A stretch of 64,000 nucleotides of DNA from Nocardia asteroides (GCA_019930625.1 CP082844.1:2170001-2234000), one strand, 5' to 3'. Shown: positions 17,870 through 26,728, counted from the stretch's first letter. Translations and numbers: made by a program. Notes: a model not told the origin generated them from the sequence alone.

Positions 17870-19681
17870 TTGTCTGTCGCGCTGCACGTTTCGTCGGCCG
17901 AACCGGAGGTCGACAGAACGCGGCGGCCCGCCGCCACGGGCCGCCTGCACTCACTGCGCCGATTCTGGCCGTACCTGCGTCCGCACGTCGGCATCCTGCT
18001 CGCCGCCAGCGGACTCGCACTGCTGGCCGGCCTGACCGCCGTCGTGATTCCGCTGATGATCGCGCGGATCATCGATGGCCCGGTCGCACATCGTGATTTC
18101 GCGGGCGCGCTCGGGCCGGTGGCCGTCGTCCTGGTGCTCGGCCTGCTGGAGGCGGCCGGCGTGTGGGGACGCCGCTGGTTGATCGCCGCTCCGGCCACTC
18201 GATTCGAGATCACTCTGCGCGCCGGGATCTTTCGCAAGCTGCAGGCGCTGGCGATCGGCAGGCACGACGCGTGGGAGTCGGGGCAGTTGCTGTCGCGTGC
18301 GATCGACGATCTGGCCACCCTGCGCCGGTTCGTCTCCTTCGCGGGGCCGTTCTTGCTCATCCACACCGTGATCATCCCGGTCGGCCTGCTCGTGTTGATC
18401 GCGCTGAGCCCGCAGATCGGCCTGATCTTCGTGGTGATCTCGATTCCATTGGCCGCCATCTGCATTCGCTTCGAGCGCCGGTATTCGCTGGCCTCGCGGC
18501 GATCGCAGGACCAGTCCGGCGACCTGGCCACCACGGCCGAGGAGTCCGCGCAGGGCGTGCGGGTGCTCAAGGCGTTCGGGCGTGGCGTGTACTTCGGCCG
18601 CCGTTTCACCGCCCAGGCGCACGAGCTGCGGCAGACCGAGTTGCTGAAAGCCCGCCTGGACGCGACGCTGTGGTCGAGCATGGTGAGCCTGCCGCAGCTG
18701 GCCATCGCGTTCGCCCTCGGCTACGGCGGTTACGCGGTGGCGCACGGCACGATGACGCTGGGCACCTTGATCGCGGGCATCACGCTGGCGACCTTCCTGC
18801 AGTGGCCGATCATCTGGACCGGCTTCCTGCTCGCCGAGCTGAACGACGCGCGTACCGCTGCCGATCGGTACTGGGAGATCATCGACACCCCGGTCGATAT
18901 CACCGACCCGGCCGACCCGGTGGATCCGCCCGAGCATATTCGCGGCGAATTATGTTTGGACGAAGTGCATTTCGCTTTTCCGGAGGCCGAAGGCGAGGTA
19001 CTGCGGGGCGTGTCGCTGCGAGTGCGTCCCGGTGAGACGGTGGCGCTGGTCGGTGCGACGGGTAGCGGCAAGACCGCACTGCTGAACCTGATCCCACGCC
19101 TGTACGACGTGACGGGTGGCGCCATCACCATCGATGGCATCGACATCGCGGCGATGCGAGTCGCCGGCCTGCGCTCGCTGGTGTCGGTCGCGTTCGAGGA
19201 CCCGGTGCTGTTCTCCGCGAGTGTGCGGGAGAACGTCGCGCTCGGCGACCCAGCGGCCACGGACGCCGACGTGCGCCGCGCGCTGGATGTCGCGCAGGCC
19301 ACCGAGTTCGTGGACGACCTGCCCTGGGGCCTGAACACGAGGATCGGCGAGCAGGGCCTGAGCTTGTCCGGCGGCCAGCGGCAGCGACTGGCGCTGGCTC
19401 GCGCGGTGCTCACCGGTGCGGGCGAGCGCAGCCGGATCATGGTGCTCGACGACCCGCTGTCCGCCCTGGACGTGGAGACCGAGGAGCGGGTGCAGGAACG
19501 CCTGCGCACCGTGCTGGCCCATGCGACGACGCTGCTGGTCGCGCATCGTCCGTCCACGGCGGCGCTGGCCGACCGGGTGGCGGTGCTCGCCGACGGCCGG
19601 ATCGTCGCCGAGGGAACCCACGAGCATCTTCTGCGTACCAGCAGGAACTACCGAGAACTCATGGGAGGTGAGCAGCGATGA
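17870..19681 (+). CDS. ABC exporter half, degenerate-site subunit (pair A)
   Basis: A 603-residue half-transporter: six-helix membrane domain (about 35-310), then a nucleotide-binding domain with Walker A GATGSGKT, Q loop, signature LSGGQRQRLALARA, Walker B IMVLDDPLSALD and switch VAHRPS. The residue after the Walker B Asp is Asp where active exporters have Glu, so this is the degenerate-site subunit of a heterodimer. The TTG at 17870 after GAGGGGGAG is preferred: the in-frame extension to ATG 17705 has poor third-position GC. The stop overlaps the start of the partner (ATGA). Confidence 0.88.
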   Translation: MSVALHVSSAEPEVDRTRRPAATGRLHSLRRFWPYLRPHVGILLAASGLALLAGLTAVVIPLMIARIIDGPVAHRDFAGALGPVAVVLVLGLLEAAGVWGRRWLIAAPATRFEITLRAGIFRKLQALAIGRHDAWESGQLLSRAIDDLATLRRFVSFAGPFLLIHTVIIPVGLLVLIALSPQIGLIFVVISIPLAAICIRFERRYSLASRRSQDQSGDLATTAEESAQGVRVLKAFGRGVYFGRRFTAQAHELRQTELLKARLDATLWSSMVSLPQLAIAFALGYGGYAVAHGTMTLGTLIAGITLATFLQWPIIWTGFLLAELNDARTAADRYWEIIDTPVDITDPADPVDPPEHIRGELCLDEVHFAFPEAEGEVLRGVSLRVRPGETVALVGATGSGKTALLNLIPRLYDVTGGAITIDGIDIAAMRVAGLRSLVSVAFEDPVLFSASVRENVALGDPAATDADVRRALDVAQATEFVDDLPWGLNTRIGEQGLSLSGGQRQRLALARAVLTGAGERSRIMVLDDPLSALDVETEERVQERLRTVLAHATTLLVAHRPSTAALADRVAVLADGRIVAEGTHEHLLRTSRNYRELMGGEQR

Positions 19682-21684
19682 GTACCACGGCGGTCGACAC
19701 GGAAGACGTCACTCCGCAGAGTGATCCCGCACGCGCGGACGAGGCGGGGGACTGGCGCGGCATCGCGAGCGAGGACAAGGAGGTCACCCAGACCGGCAAC
19801 TTGGTGCTGGCCGGTCGTTCCCGGCGCCTGCTGCTCGATCTGGTCCGGCCCTACCGCAAGCTGGCCGCGCTCGGGCTGTTGCTCATCGTGCTGGACAACG
19901 CCGCGATGGTGTCGGCGCCGCTGTTCGTCGCCTACGCGCTGGACACCGGCATCGCGCGCGGTGCCGAGGGGAACTGGGCGCCGTTGGCCTGGACCGTGAC
20001 CGGCTACCTCGGCTCGGTCCTGCTGAACGTGGTCAGCACGTTCACCTTCCTGCGCGTGTCCGGCAGGCTCAGCCAGAGCGTGCTGTTCGATCTGCGCGTG
20101 CGTTCGTTCACGCACATGCAGCGACTCAGCGTGGCCTTCCACGAGAAGTACACCTCGGGCAAGGTGGTCGCGCGGCTGACCGGTGACATCGAGACCTTGC
20201 AGGAACTGCTGGAGAGCGCGCTCAACCAGGCGCTCAGCGCGATCCTGTCGGTGCTGACCATCGCGGTGCTGCTGATCTATCTCGACCAGGCGCTCGCCGC
20301 GATCGTGCTGGCCGGTTTCGTCCCGCTGGTGGTGGTCACCCGCTGGGCGCAGCGCAGGCAGCGGGCGGGCTATCGCCGCACGCGCGGCGCGATCGCCAAG
20401 GTGGTCGTGCAGTTCGTCGAGTCGATGGGCGGCATGCGGGCGGTGCAGGCGTTCCGCCGGGAGCAGCGCAACGAGTCGGTGCTCGCGGTCGAGGACGCGG
20501 AATACCGCCAGGCCACCACCGCGGCCATGCGCGGCATGGGTGACTACGCGGGCCTGACCAAACTGCTCGGCAACCTGACCACGGTGACCGTCATCGTGGT
20601 CGGCGCCTGGCGGGTGATCGAGGGTGACCTCGCGGTCGGCGTGCTCGCGGCCTACCTGCTGTACCTCAACGAGTTCTACGGTCCGCTGGACCAACTCGCG
20701 CAGGTGTTCAACGCCTACCAGTCCGCGGCCGCCGCGCTGGAGAAGATCTCGGGTGTGCTCGAGGAGGAGCCGTCGGTGCCCGAGCCCGCGCACCCGGTGG
20801 CGTTGGACAAGGCGTCCGGCGCGGTGCGGATGGAGAAGGTGTGGTTCGGCTACGGAAGCGCGCCCACGGCCGATTCCGGTGGTGGCGATACCGGTCATGC
20901 CTCGGCCGGGGCGCCGAAGGCGGGGGAAGACGCCGAGGCGGTGCCGTCGGACTCGGACTCGGACTCGGGAATCTTCGGCAAGTCCGACCGCCGCACGCGA
21001 CCGGTGCTGCCGGAGTTCACCCTGGACATTCCCGCCGGGCAGGTGATCGCGCTGGTGGGTGCGACCGGTGCGGGCAAGTCGACACTGGCGAAGTTGCTGA
21101 CGCGGTTCTACGACCCGTCCGGCGGCGTGGTCACCCTGGACGGCGTCGACCTGCGTGATCTTTCCGACGCCGACCTGCGCCGCAACGTGGTGATGGTCAC
21201 CCAGGAGTCCTACTTGTTCTCCGGTTCGGTGGCCGACAACATCCGGCTGGGCAGGCCCACGGCCACCGACGCGGAGGTGTACGCCGCGGCGCGCGCGGTC
21301 GGTCTGTACGACTTCGTGCAGGCGCTGCCCGAGGGCTTCGCCACCGACGTGCGCAAGCGCGGCGGCAGGCTCTCGGCCGGGCAGCGGCAGCTGGTCGCGT
21401 TCGCACGGGTGTTCCTGGCCGATCCCGCCGTGATCGTGCTGGACGAGGCCACCTCGAGCCTGGACATCCCCAGTGAACGGCTGGTGCAGCGGGCGCTGGA
21501 GACCGTGCTGCGCGGGCGCACGGCGGTGATCATCGCCCACCGGTTGTCCACGGTGGCGATCGCCGACCGGGTGCTGGTGCTCGAGTCCGGCCGGATCGTC
21601 GAGGACGGCGCGCCGGAAGCCCTGATCGCGGGGACCGGCCGGTTCGCCGACCTGCACGCCGCCTGGCGGGAGTCGCTCGTGTGA
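19678..21684 (+). CDS. ABC exporter half, catalytic subunit (pair A)
   Basis: A 668-residue half-transporter translationally coupled to the preceding subunit. Membrane domain about residues 45-340; nucleotide-binding domain with Walker A GATGAGKST, signature LSAGQRQLVAFARV, Walker B VIVLDEATSSLD (catalytic Glu present) and switch IAHRLST. Between the membrane and ATPase domains it has an unusual low-complexity insertion of about 55 residues (PTADSGGGDTGHASAG ... SDSDSDSG), acidic and probably disordered. The substrate is unknown: lipid or drug export are typical for such pairs. Confidence 0.9.
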   Translation: MSTTAVDTEDVTPQSDPARADEAGDWRGIASEDKEVTQTGNLVLAGRSRRLLLDLVRPYRKLAALGLLLIVLDNAAMVSAPLFVAYALDTGIARGAEGNWAPLAWTVTGYLGSVLLNVVSTFTFLRVSGRLSQSVLFDLRVRSFTHMQRLSVAFHEKYTSGKVVARLTGDIETLQELLESALNQALSAILSVLTIAVLLIYLDQALAAIVLAGFVPLVVVTRWAQRRQRAGYRRTRGAIAKVVVQFVESMGGMRAVQAFRREQRNESVLAVEDAEYRQATTAAMRGMGDYAGLTKLLGNLTTVTVIVVGAWRVIEGDLAVGVLAAYLLYLNEFYGPLDQLAQVFNAYQSAAAALEKISGVLEEEPSVPEPAHPVALDKASGAVRMEKVWFGYGSAPTADSGGGDTGHASAGAPKAGEDAEAVPSDSDSDSGIFGKSDRRTRPVLPEFTLDIPAGQVIALVGATGAGKSTLAKLLTRFYDPSGGVVTLDGVDLRDLSDADLRRNVVMVTQESYLFSGSVADNIRLGRPTATDAEVYAAARAVGLYDFVQALPEGFATDVRKRGGRLSAGQRQLVAFARVFLADPAVIVLDEATSSLDIPSERLVQRALETVLRGRTAVIIAHRLSTVAIADRVLVLESGRIVEDGAPEALIAGTGRFADLHAAWRESLV

Positions 21685-21721
21685 TCAGCGACGGTTGTGC
21701 GGGCCGGGGCCGGGTGTCGCT

Positions 21722-21727
21722 TACGGT
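21722..21727 (+). promoter_or_regulatory. -10 box of leaderless promoter
   Basis: TACGGT, six bases, then GTG at 21734. Confidence 0.6.
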
Positions 21728-21733
21728 AGATAC

Positions 21734-22348
21734 GTGACGACCCCAGCCTCCGACCCCGAGCGCCCCGCCGCGAGCCCGCAGGAATCCCGGTGGCCGGCGA
21801 TCCTCACCTGGCGCGCCCACGACGCGACGCGGATGGAGTCGGTGCGGGTGCAACTCAACGGCAACCGCATCCGCGCCGCCGGGCGCATGATCGGCGGCGC
21901 GAGCGCGGACCACCCCGCGTTCAGCGCCTCCTACGACCTGGTCACCGACGAGAACGGCGCGACCAAACGACTGTCGCTGCGTACCACGACCGCCGCCGGT
22001 GAGCGGCACGCCTCGATCGCCCGCGACGAGGAGAACTACTGGCTCGTCGACGCGGGCGGCAACCACGTCCGCTCCACCTTCGCCGGGGCACTCGACGTGG
22101 ACGTGGTGCTCAGCCCGTTCTTCAACACCCTGCCGATCCGGCGCTACGACCTGCAGCACGCGGTCGAGGAAGTCCAGGTCCCGGTGGTCTATGTGCGCCT
22201 GCCCGACCTGCTCGTGCAGGAGGCCACGCTGATCTACAGCAGCGCCGCCGGCGGCATCAGCGTGCTGTCGCCGGTCTCCAGCGCGACGGTCACGGTGGAC
22301 GCGGACGGTTTCCTCCTGGACTACCCGGGCCTGGCCGAGCGGATCTGA
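21734..22348 (+). CDS. Putative glycolipid-binding family protein (DUF1089-like)
   Basis: A 204-residue soluble protein resembling the Glycolipid_bind (PF06475-like) family: ILTWRAHDATRMESVRVQLNG at the N-terminus, then a beta-rich body with DAGGNHVRSTFAGALDVDVVLSPFFNTLPIRR and VPVVYVRLPDLLVQEATLIYSS. The family name comes from limited evidence and the biochemical role is unclear. There is no signal peptide. The start codon is set by TACGGT six bases upstream. It lies about 50 bases after the ABC exporter but with its own promoter. Confidence 0.75.
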   Translation: MTTPASDPERPAASPQESRWPAILTWRAHDATRMESVRVQLNGNRIRAAGRMIGGASADHPAFSASYDLVTDENGATKRLSLRTTTAAGERHASIARDEENYWLVDAGGNHVRSTFAGALDVDVVLSPFFNTLPIRRYDLQHAVEEVQVPVVYVRLPDLLVQEATLIYSSAAGGISVLSPVSSATVTVDADGFLLDYPGLAERI

Positions 22349-22370
22349 GGCGGCGCCGGTGGGCGGAAGG

Positions 22371-23321
22371 TCAACTCAGTTGAGTGATGACGCCACCGCG
22401 CTCGCCTGCCGCCCGCAGGTCTTCCAGCCAATCCCGCTCGCCCGGTCGGATGTCCGTGATCGGCCGTCGTCGCGCGGAGTCGTAGCGTCGTCGCGCGTCG
22501 TGCCCGGCCTCGACCAGATCCGCGAGGGACTGTTCCTCGCGCAGGCTGTCGCGCGCGTCGCCGAGGACCGTGAGGGTTTCGTCCAGCACTTCCAGCAACG
22601 CGGCCGAATTCGGTTCGCAGATGGCGCGAACCAGATCGGGGGCGGTACCTGCGACCCGGGTGCCGTCCCGGAACGACCCGGCCGCGAGTCCCAGCGCGAG
22701 ATCACCCCCCGCGGCGCCCGCCAGCGCCAGTGCCTCCGCCAGCACATGCGGCAGATGGGAGATGCGCGCGACGGCGCGGTCGTGCTCCGCGGCCACCACC
22801 GGTACGACCACCGAGCCACAATCCAGCGCCAGGCGCACCACGCGGGTCCACGGGTCGACCTTCGTGCCCTCGTCCACGCCGACGGCCCACACGGCATCGC
22901 GGAACAACGCGGGATCGGTGGCGGCCCACCCCGATTCGGAGGTGCCCGCCATGGGGTGACCGCCGACGTACCGGTCGGCGAGACCGCGGGCGCGCACGGC
23001 GGCCGCGACCGGCGCCTTGACGCTCACCACATCGGTGAGCGCGCAGTCCGGCGCGTAGGTCGCGATCGCGGAGAGCATGTGGTCCACCGCGGGCATCGGC
23101 ACCGCGACGACGATCAGCGCGTCGGTCTCCGCGGCGCGGCGCAGCGCGGCGGGCAAGTCCTCGGTGACATCGAACCCGTCGGCGCGCGCGGCCTGCGCCC
23201 CCGTCGCTGAGCGGTTGTATCCCCAGCCGTCGTAACCCGCGGCGACGGCCGCGCGCAACAGCGACCCACCGATCAAACCGGTCCCGAGGACGCATACGGG
23301 TGCTTTCTTCGCCGAAGTCAC
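22371..23321 (-). CDS. tyrA: Prephenate dehydrogenase
   Basis: A 316-residue NAD(P)-dependent dehydrogenase converting prephenate to 4-hydroxyphenylpyruvate for tyrosine synthesis. Rossmann motif VCVLGTGLIGGSLLRAA at the N-terminus, VAVPMPAVDHML, TDVVSVKAPVAA, the active-site GGHPMAGTSESGWAA, and HDRAVARISHLPHVLAEAL. No chorismate mutase or ACT domain is attached, as in mycobacteria. The GTG start lies six bases after a CAATCT box. The order tyrA, TadA-associated protein, tadA, tRNA-Ser corresponds to the mycobacterial arrangement. Confidence 0.93.
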   Translation of the reverse strand: MTSAKKAPVCVLGTGLIGGSLLRAAVAAGYDGWGYNRSATGAQAARADGFDVTEDLPAALRRAAETDALIVVAVPMPAVDHMLSAIATYAPDCALTDVVSVKAPVAAAVRARGLADRYVGGHPMAGTSESGWAATDPALFRDAVWAVGVDEGTKVDPWTRVVRLALDCGSVVVPVVAAEHDRAVARISHLPHVLAEALALAGAAGGDLALGLAAGSFRDGTRVAGTAPDLVRAICEPNSAALLEVLDETLTVLGDARDSLREEQSLADLVEAGHDARRRYDSARRRPITDIRPGERDWLEDLRAAGERGGVITQLS

Positions 23322-23366
23322 CGGAACAGATTGGCATACGACTTCAACATTTCAGCTCGAGCAGAC

Positions 23367-23372
23367 TACCGT
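23367..23372 (+). promoter_or_regulatory. -10 box of leaderless promoter
   Basis: TACCGT, seven bases, then ATG at 23380. Confidence 0.6.
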
Positions 23373-23379
23373 TGCGGCC

Positions 23380-23919
23380 ATGGCAGCACAGCGCTCGGGC
23401 ACGAACAGGGCGGCGTCGGACGATTACGACGACGTGGAAGGGTTCGCAGTGGCGGTTGTCCGCGAAGAAGGCAAATGGCGGTGCAGTCCGCTGAGCCGGG
23501 ACGCACTCACCGATTTGTCCGCCGCGGAAAACGAACTGAAGGCTTTGCGCAGCTCCGGAGCGGTGTTCGGCTTACTCGACATCGACGACGAGTTCTTCAT
23601 CGTGCTGAGACCCGCGCCGAGTGGGACCCGGATGCTGGTGTCGGACGCCACGGCCGCGATCGACTACGACATCGCCGCGGACGTGCTCGAGGCGCTCAAC
23701 GTGGAAATCCCCGATATCGACCCGGACGAACTGGACGACGTCGAGCCGTGGGAGGAGGGCGACCTCGGTGTGCTGGCCGATCTCGGCCTGCCCGAACCGG
23801 TACTGAGCGTCATCCTCGCCGAGACCGAGCTCTATCCGGACGAGCAGCTCGGCATGATCGCCCAGCGTCTCGGCTTCGCCGACGAACTCGCCGCGGTGCT
23901 GGACAAACTGCCGCGCTGA
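23380..23919 (+). CDS. TadA-associated conserved protein
   Basis: A 179-residue acidic protein found next to tadA throughout actinobacteria and annotated as tRNA adenosine deaminase-associated; no activity is established. Characteristic segments are DVEGFAVAVVREEGKWRCSPL, FFIVLRPAPSGTRMLVSDATAAIDYDIAADVLEAL and LYPDEQLGMIAQRLGFADEL. Its stop is separated from the tadA start by one base, so both are made from one message. A TACCGT box seven bases before the ATG indicates leaderless expression. Confidence 0.85.
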   Translation: MAAQRSGTNRAASDDYDDVEGFAVAVVREEGKWRCSPLSRDALTDLSAAENELKALRSSGAVFGLLDIDDEFFIVLRPAPSGTRMLVSDATAAIDYDIAADVLEALNVEIPDIDPDELDDVEPWEEGDLGVLADLGLPEPVLSVILAETELYPDEQLGMIAQRLGFADELAAVLDKLPR

Positions 23920-23920
23920 C

Positions 23921-24397
23921 GTGGGCGTTCTACCGGACGGCCCGAGCCTTTCGGACGCCGAAATGGTGCGCGCCGCGATCGACGCCGCGGCGGCCGCCGG
24001 GGATCGTGACGTGCCGGTCGGCGCCGTCGTGTTCGACTCCACCGGAAGGGAACTCGCGCGCGCCGCGAACGCGCGAGAAGCGCTCGGCGATCCGACGGCG
24101 CACGCGGAGATCTTGGCGTTGCGACGTGCCGCCGCGGTACACGGCGACGGATGGCGGCTGGAGGGCGCGACCCTCGCCGTCACGCTGGAGCCGTGCACCA
24201 TGTGCGCGGGCGCGCTGGTGCTCGCGCGGGTCGGCCGTCTGGTCTTCGGTGCGTGGGAGCCGAAAACCGGCGCCGTCGGGTCGCTGTGGGACGTGGTGCG
24301 TGACCGTCGTCTCAACCATCGGCCCCAGGTGCGCGGCGGCGTGCTGGAGGACGAATGCGCGGCGCTGCTCGACGCGTTCTTCCGCACCCAGCGCTGA
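23921..24397 (+). CDS. tadA: tRNA-specific adenosine deaminase
   Basis: A 158-residue zinc deaminase that converts A34 of tRNA-Arg(ACG) to inosine; that tRNA is encoded at 8476 in this window. The zinc site is HAEILAL and PCTMCAGALVLARV, with catalytic Glu in HAE. The C-terminal half keeps FGAWEPKTGAVGSLWDVVRDRRLNH typical of TadA. The GTG start follows the previous stop by one base; the frame could start internally at ATG 23963 (MVRAAIDAA). It is followed by tRNA-Ser(CGA). Confidence 0.9.
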   Translation: MGVLPDGPSLSDAEMVRAAIDAAAAAGDRDVPVGAVVFDSTGRELARAANAREALGDPTAHAEILALRRAAAVHGDGWRLEGATLAVTLEPCTMCAGALVLARVGRLVFGAWEPKTGAVGSLWDVVRDRRLNHRPQVRGGVLEDECAALLDAFFRTQR

Positions 24398-24447
24398 TGC
24401 CTCCTGGCGATTTAGTGATCCGGCGAGGGTCCGGTATGGTTGTCGGC

Positions 24448-24535
24448 GGTGGCGTGTCCGAGCGGCCTAAGGAGCACGCCTCGAAAGCGTGTGAGGGGTA
24501 ACCCCCCTCCGAGGGTTCAAATCCCTCCGCCACCG
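24448..24535 (+). tRNA. tRNA-Ser (CGA anticodon), integration target
   Basis: Acceptor GGTGGCG/CGCCACC, anticodon stem ACGC/GCGT with loop CTCGAAA (CGA), long variable arm, T loop TTCAAAT. CCA is not encoded. Its 3' 24 bases are part of a 35-bp direct repeat found again at 34379-34413, so it is the attachment site of the downstream element; the gene remains intact. Confidence 0.96.
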
Positions 24536-24546
24536 CTCCAGCCCCT
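24512..24546 (+). repeat. attL: 35-bp direct repeat in tRNA-Ser 3' end
   Basis: Begins in the T arm and ends 11 bases past the tRNA; identical to 34379-34413. It is the integrase-proximal attachment site of the 9.9-kb element. Confidence 0.9.
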
Positions 24547-24575
24547 TACCTGAATCGCCAGGTAGGGGGCTTTTT
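24540..24575 (+). terminator. Rho-independent terminator after tRNA-Ser (element copy)
   Basis: AGCCCCTTACCTG pairs with CAGGTAGGGGGCT around a short loop, followed by five Ts. A related but not identical hairpin follows attR at 34407-34442, so integration replaced the tRNA terminator with an element-borne version. Confidence 0.85.
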
Positions 24576-25762
24576 CATGCCGCAGTAGCGGCAGTTTCCT
24601 CGGCCGTGGGCACATTTTGGGCACACTCGCCCGGTCCGTACGCCTGGTCAATGGCATCGGCAAGCTTGTCGAGGTCGTCGTCGAACAAGTCCGCGTAGGT
24701 GTTCAAGGTCTCTTTGGCGTCCTTGTGACCGAGCAGCCGGGCAAGCGCCAGCACGTTTGCCCCGGCCGACACAGCCAGCGACGCGCAGGTATGCCGTAGA
24801 TCGTGCGGGGTGATCGGCTGCACCTGCGCGCGCTTCACCGCACCGGTGAACCATCCGCCCTCCGTCTTCGGTCGCGGCAGGAACTTGGTCGCGTCGTCGG
24901 GATGCGGGAAGACCAGCGCGTCACCATCGCGCCCGGCGACGCGCACTGCGAGTTCGGAGAGGATGAACCGGGGGACCGGGACGCTTCGAATCTCCTTGCC
25001 CTTCGTCTGGCCCTCCGCGTGGTCGACGCCGAGCTGCACCGCGTTGTTCTCCACAGTTATGCGCCTGCGCGGGACGTCGATGTCGCGGACGCGCAGCGCG
25101 ATCAGTTCGCCCCACCGTGGCCCGCAGTAGGCGAGCATCAACACCAGGAGCCGATGTCGTCCTGCCTCATTCGCAAGCCGCTGCACGTCATCGGCATTGA
25201 GGTACACGTGCCGCTTCTTGGTCTTCGTCGGCAGCACCTTCGAGACCTGCTTGCCCCTAGCGTGATTCTTGGGAAGCAGCCGCTTCGTATCCACGGCCAT
25301 ATCCAGCATTCCCGCGAGAACACCGAACGCCCGAATGATCACGGTCGCCCCTGCGTTGATGTCCGGCTTCCCCTTCTCTGCGGCGCGTTCCTGTGCGGCC
25401 AGGCGCATATCAATCACCCACTCACGCACCGAATCTTGCGTGACATCACCGATTCGAACGTGTCCCCAATGTGGCTGTACATGGTTGCGCCAGGCCGCGT
25501 CGAGCGTCCGGAAATTGGAGGGCGCCACGCTCGCCTTCTTCTCTTTCAGCCAGTCCGGCGCCAGCTCGTCGAACGTGACCCTGCCCAGGCTCGGCGCGAC
25601 GTAGTTGCCTTCCAGTTTCGATACCTCGACCGTGTTCGCGAACCTCTCGGCGTCGACCTTGCGCCGAAAACCGCGGCGCTTCGTCTGCTTGCCACTCGGA
25701 GCGCGGTAGCGCACCATGTACCGCTTCCCGGACTGCGTTTCGTACGGCTCAATCGTCGCCAT
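24575..25762 (-). CDS. int: Tyrosine-recombinase integrase
   Basis: A 395-residue phage-type integrase. N-terminal AP2-like arm-binding domain (ETQSGKRYMVRYRAPSGKQTKRRGFRRKVDAERF), SAM-like core-binding domain (about 60-170) and catalytic domain with Arg in AYCGPRWGELIALR, HDLRHTCASLAVSAG (His and Arg), LLGHKDAKETLNTYADLF with the second His and the nucleophilic Tyr. The ATG at 25762 lies inside the last codons of the repressor gene (14-base overlap), so the two are coupled. Its 3' end is 29 bases from attL, the usual position for a tRNA-targeting integrase. Confidence 0.95.
   Translation of the reverse strand: MATIEPYETQSGKRYMVRYRAPSGKQTKRRGFRRKVDAERFANTVEVSKLEGNYVAPSLGRVTFDELAPDWLKEKKASVAPSNFRTLDAAWRNHVQPHWGHVRIGDVTQDSVREWVIDMRLAAQERAAEKGKPDINAGATVIIRAFGVLAGMLDMAVDTKRLLPKNHARGKQVSKVLPTKTKKRHVYLNADDVQRLANEAGRHRLLVLMLAYCGPRWGELIALRVRDIDVPRRRITVENNAVQLGVDHAEGQTKGKEIRSVPVPRFILSELAVRVAGRDGDALVFPHPDDATKFLPRPKTEGGWFTGAVKRAQVQPITPHDLRHTCASLAVSAGANVLALARLLGHKDAKETLNTYADLFDDDLDKLADAIDQAYGPGECAQNVPTAEETAATAA
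24605..24625 (+). repeat. Left arm-type repeat (21 bp) near attL
   Basis: A 21-bp sequence containing GGGCACATTTTGGGCACA, inside the last codons of int, repeated exactly and in the same orientation at 34266-34286. The placement inside both element ends suggests integrase or excisionase arm-binding sites. Confidence 0.6.
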
Positions 25763-26318
25763 CGCCGCGCCCTCGGCTGTACTTCTTGACGATCGCTTCG
25801 CGTTCTTCTTCGGTGCCGAAATCGAGCGCCGCGATATCAAGTAACCCCTCTGCGATCTGCTCCGCCCTCCAGAGCGGCAGTGCCTTGGCGAAAAACGAGA
25901 GCAGAGATCGCCGCTCCGCGGCCCGCTCCGCTGGCGTCTGCTCGTCTACGCGATCAACGAGGTCGACTGGCGCATCGGCTCGAAGCCAGTCCCAGAGTTG
26001 TTTGGCGGTTACTGAGTCATCCAACCCTGTTGCGGTTAAGGCTGTTTCGGAGGTTGCTCCTTGAGGATTGGGCATCAACAGGGTGATCGGGGAGACCTCT
26101 AAGGCGAGGGCAAGGGCAACTAGGTCGTCGGAATCTACACGCCGCTCTCCCTTCTCGATCCTTGACAGTCCAAGTACCGGGATGGGGCGGCCAGCAGCCT
26201 CGAGCCGCCGAGACAGGTCGGCAAACTTCAGGTTCAGCCGCTCTCTGTGAAGCCTGACGTTCTCGCGCACGGTCTCGCCCGTCGCGCCTAAAGGATTCTT
26301 CTTCTCGGTCTGCGCCAT
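25749..26318 (-). CDS. XRE-family (CI-like) repressor
   Basis: A 189-residue protein with an N-terminal helix-turn-helix (ETVRENVRLHRERLNLKFADLSRRLEA, then VLGLSRIEKGERRVDSDDLVALALAL) and a C-terminal region that is not a recognisable peptidase. The start ATG at 26318 is favoured; a longer frame to 26357 would run into an operator-like repeat. It is transcribed with int (overlapping stop/start) and divergently from the excisionase, as is usual for the master repressor of a temperate element. The candidate operators lie in 26331-26431. There is no RecA-sensitive protease motif, so derepression would need another signal. Confidence 0.8.
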   Translation of the reverse strand: MAQTEKKNPLGATGETVRENVRLHRERLNLKFADLSRRLEAAGRPIPVLGLSRIEKGERRVDSDDLVALALALEVSPITLLMPNPQGATSETALTATGLDDSVTAKQLWDWLRADAPVDLVDRVDEQTPAERAAERRSLLSFFAKALPLWRAEQIAEGLLDIAALDFGTEEEREAIVKKYSRGRGDGDD

Positions 26319-26330
26319 GGTCGGGGAGTC

Positions 26331-26431
26331 TATCAAAGTGTTGTCTCTCGAGATCATCTTGACTCATCGGCAACCGTCGGGCATCATGGCCATATCGTAA
26401 CAAAGTGATGCGATAGCACATCAAAGTGATA
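26331..26431. promoter_or_regulatory. Divergent control region with three CAAAGTG repeats
   Basis: Three copies of an A/T-CAAAGTG core lie in the same orientation: TATCAAAGTGTT at 26331, TAACAAAGTGATG at 26398 and CATCAAAGTGATA at 26418. They flank the promoters of the repressor/int and excisionase operons. They are the likely operators of the repressor. Confidence 0.6.
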
Positions 26432-26439
26432 GGAGAGCC

Positions 26440-26634
26440 ATGGATCAGGCCCTGGCTACGCCAGCCGAAGTGGCGAAGTTCCTTCGCACGACCACGGCGC
26501 GGCTGGCCAATGACAGGTATCGCGGCGTCGGAGTCCCTTACGTCAAGTACGGGCGGACCGTCATCTACAAGTGGCAGGACGTCTACGACTGGCTTGAGGC
26601 GAACACGTCCAGCACGGCGCCCGGAGCTGCCTAG
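26440..26634 (+). CDS. xis: Excisionase-like small HTH protein
   Basis: A 64-residue MerR/AlpA-type winged-helix protein: ATPAEVAKFLRTTTARLAND (helix-turn-helix), VPYVKYGRTVIYKWQDVYDWL (wing). Proteins of this size and sequence next to an integrase and repressor are excisionases or directionality factors. An AGGAGA ribosome site precedes the ATG. First gene of the rightward operon. Confidence 0.8.
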   Translation: MDQALATPAEVAKFLRTTTARLANDRYRGVGVPYVKYGRTVIYKWQDVYDWLEANTSSTAPGAA

Positions 26635-26728
26635 TGCGATTCACCGGTCATCGAAACGGAAGCGACCCGGGAGCGGGTGGAGCCGCTCACCGGGTCGAAA
26701 ACACCAATCCTCACCACAAGGAAGTGTC

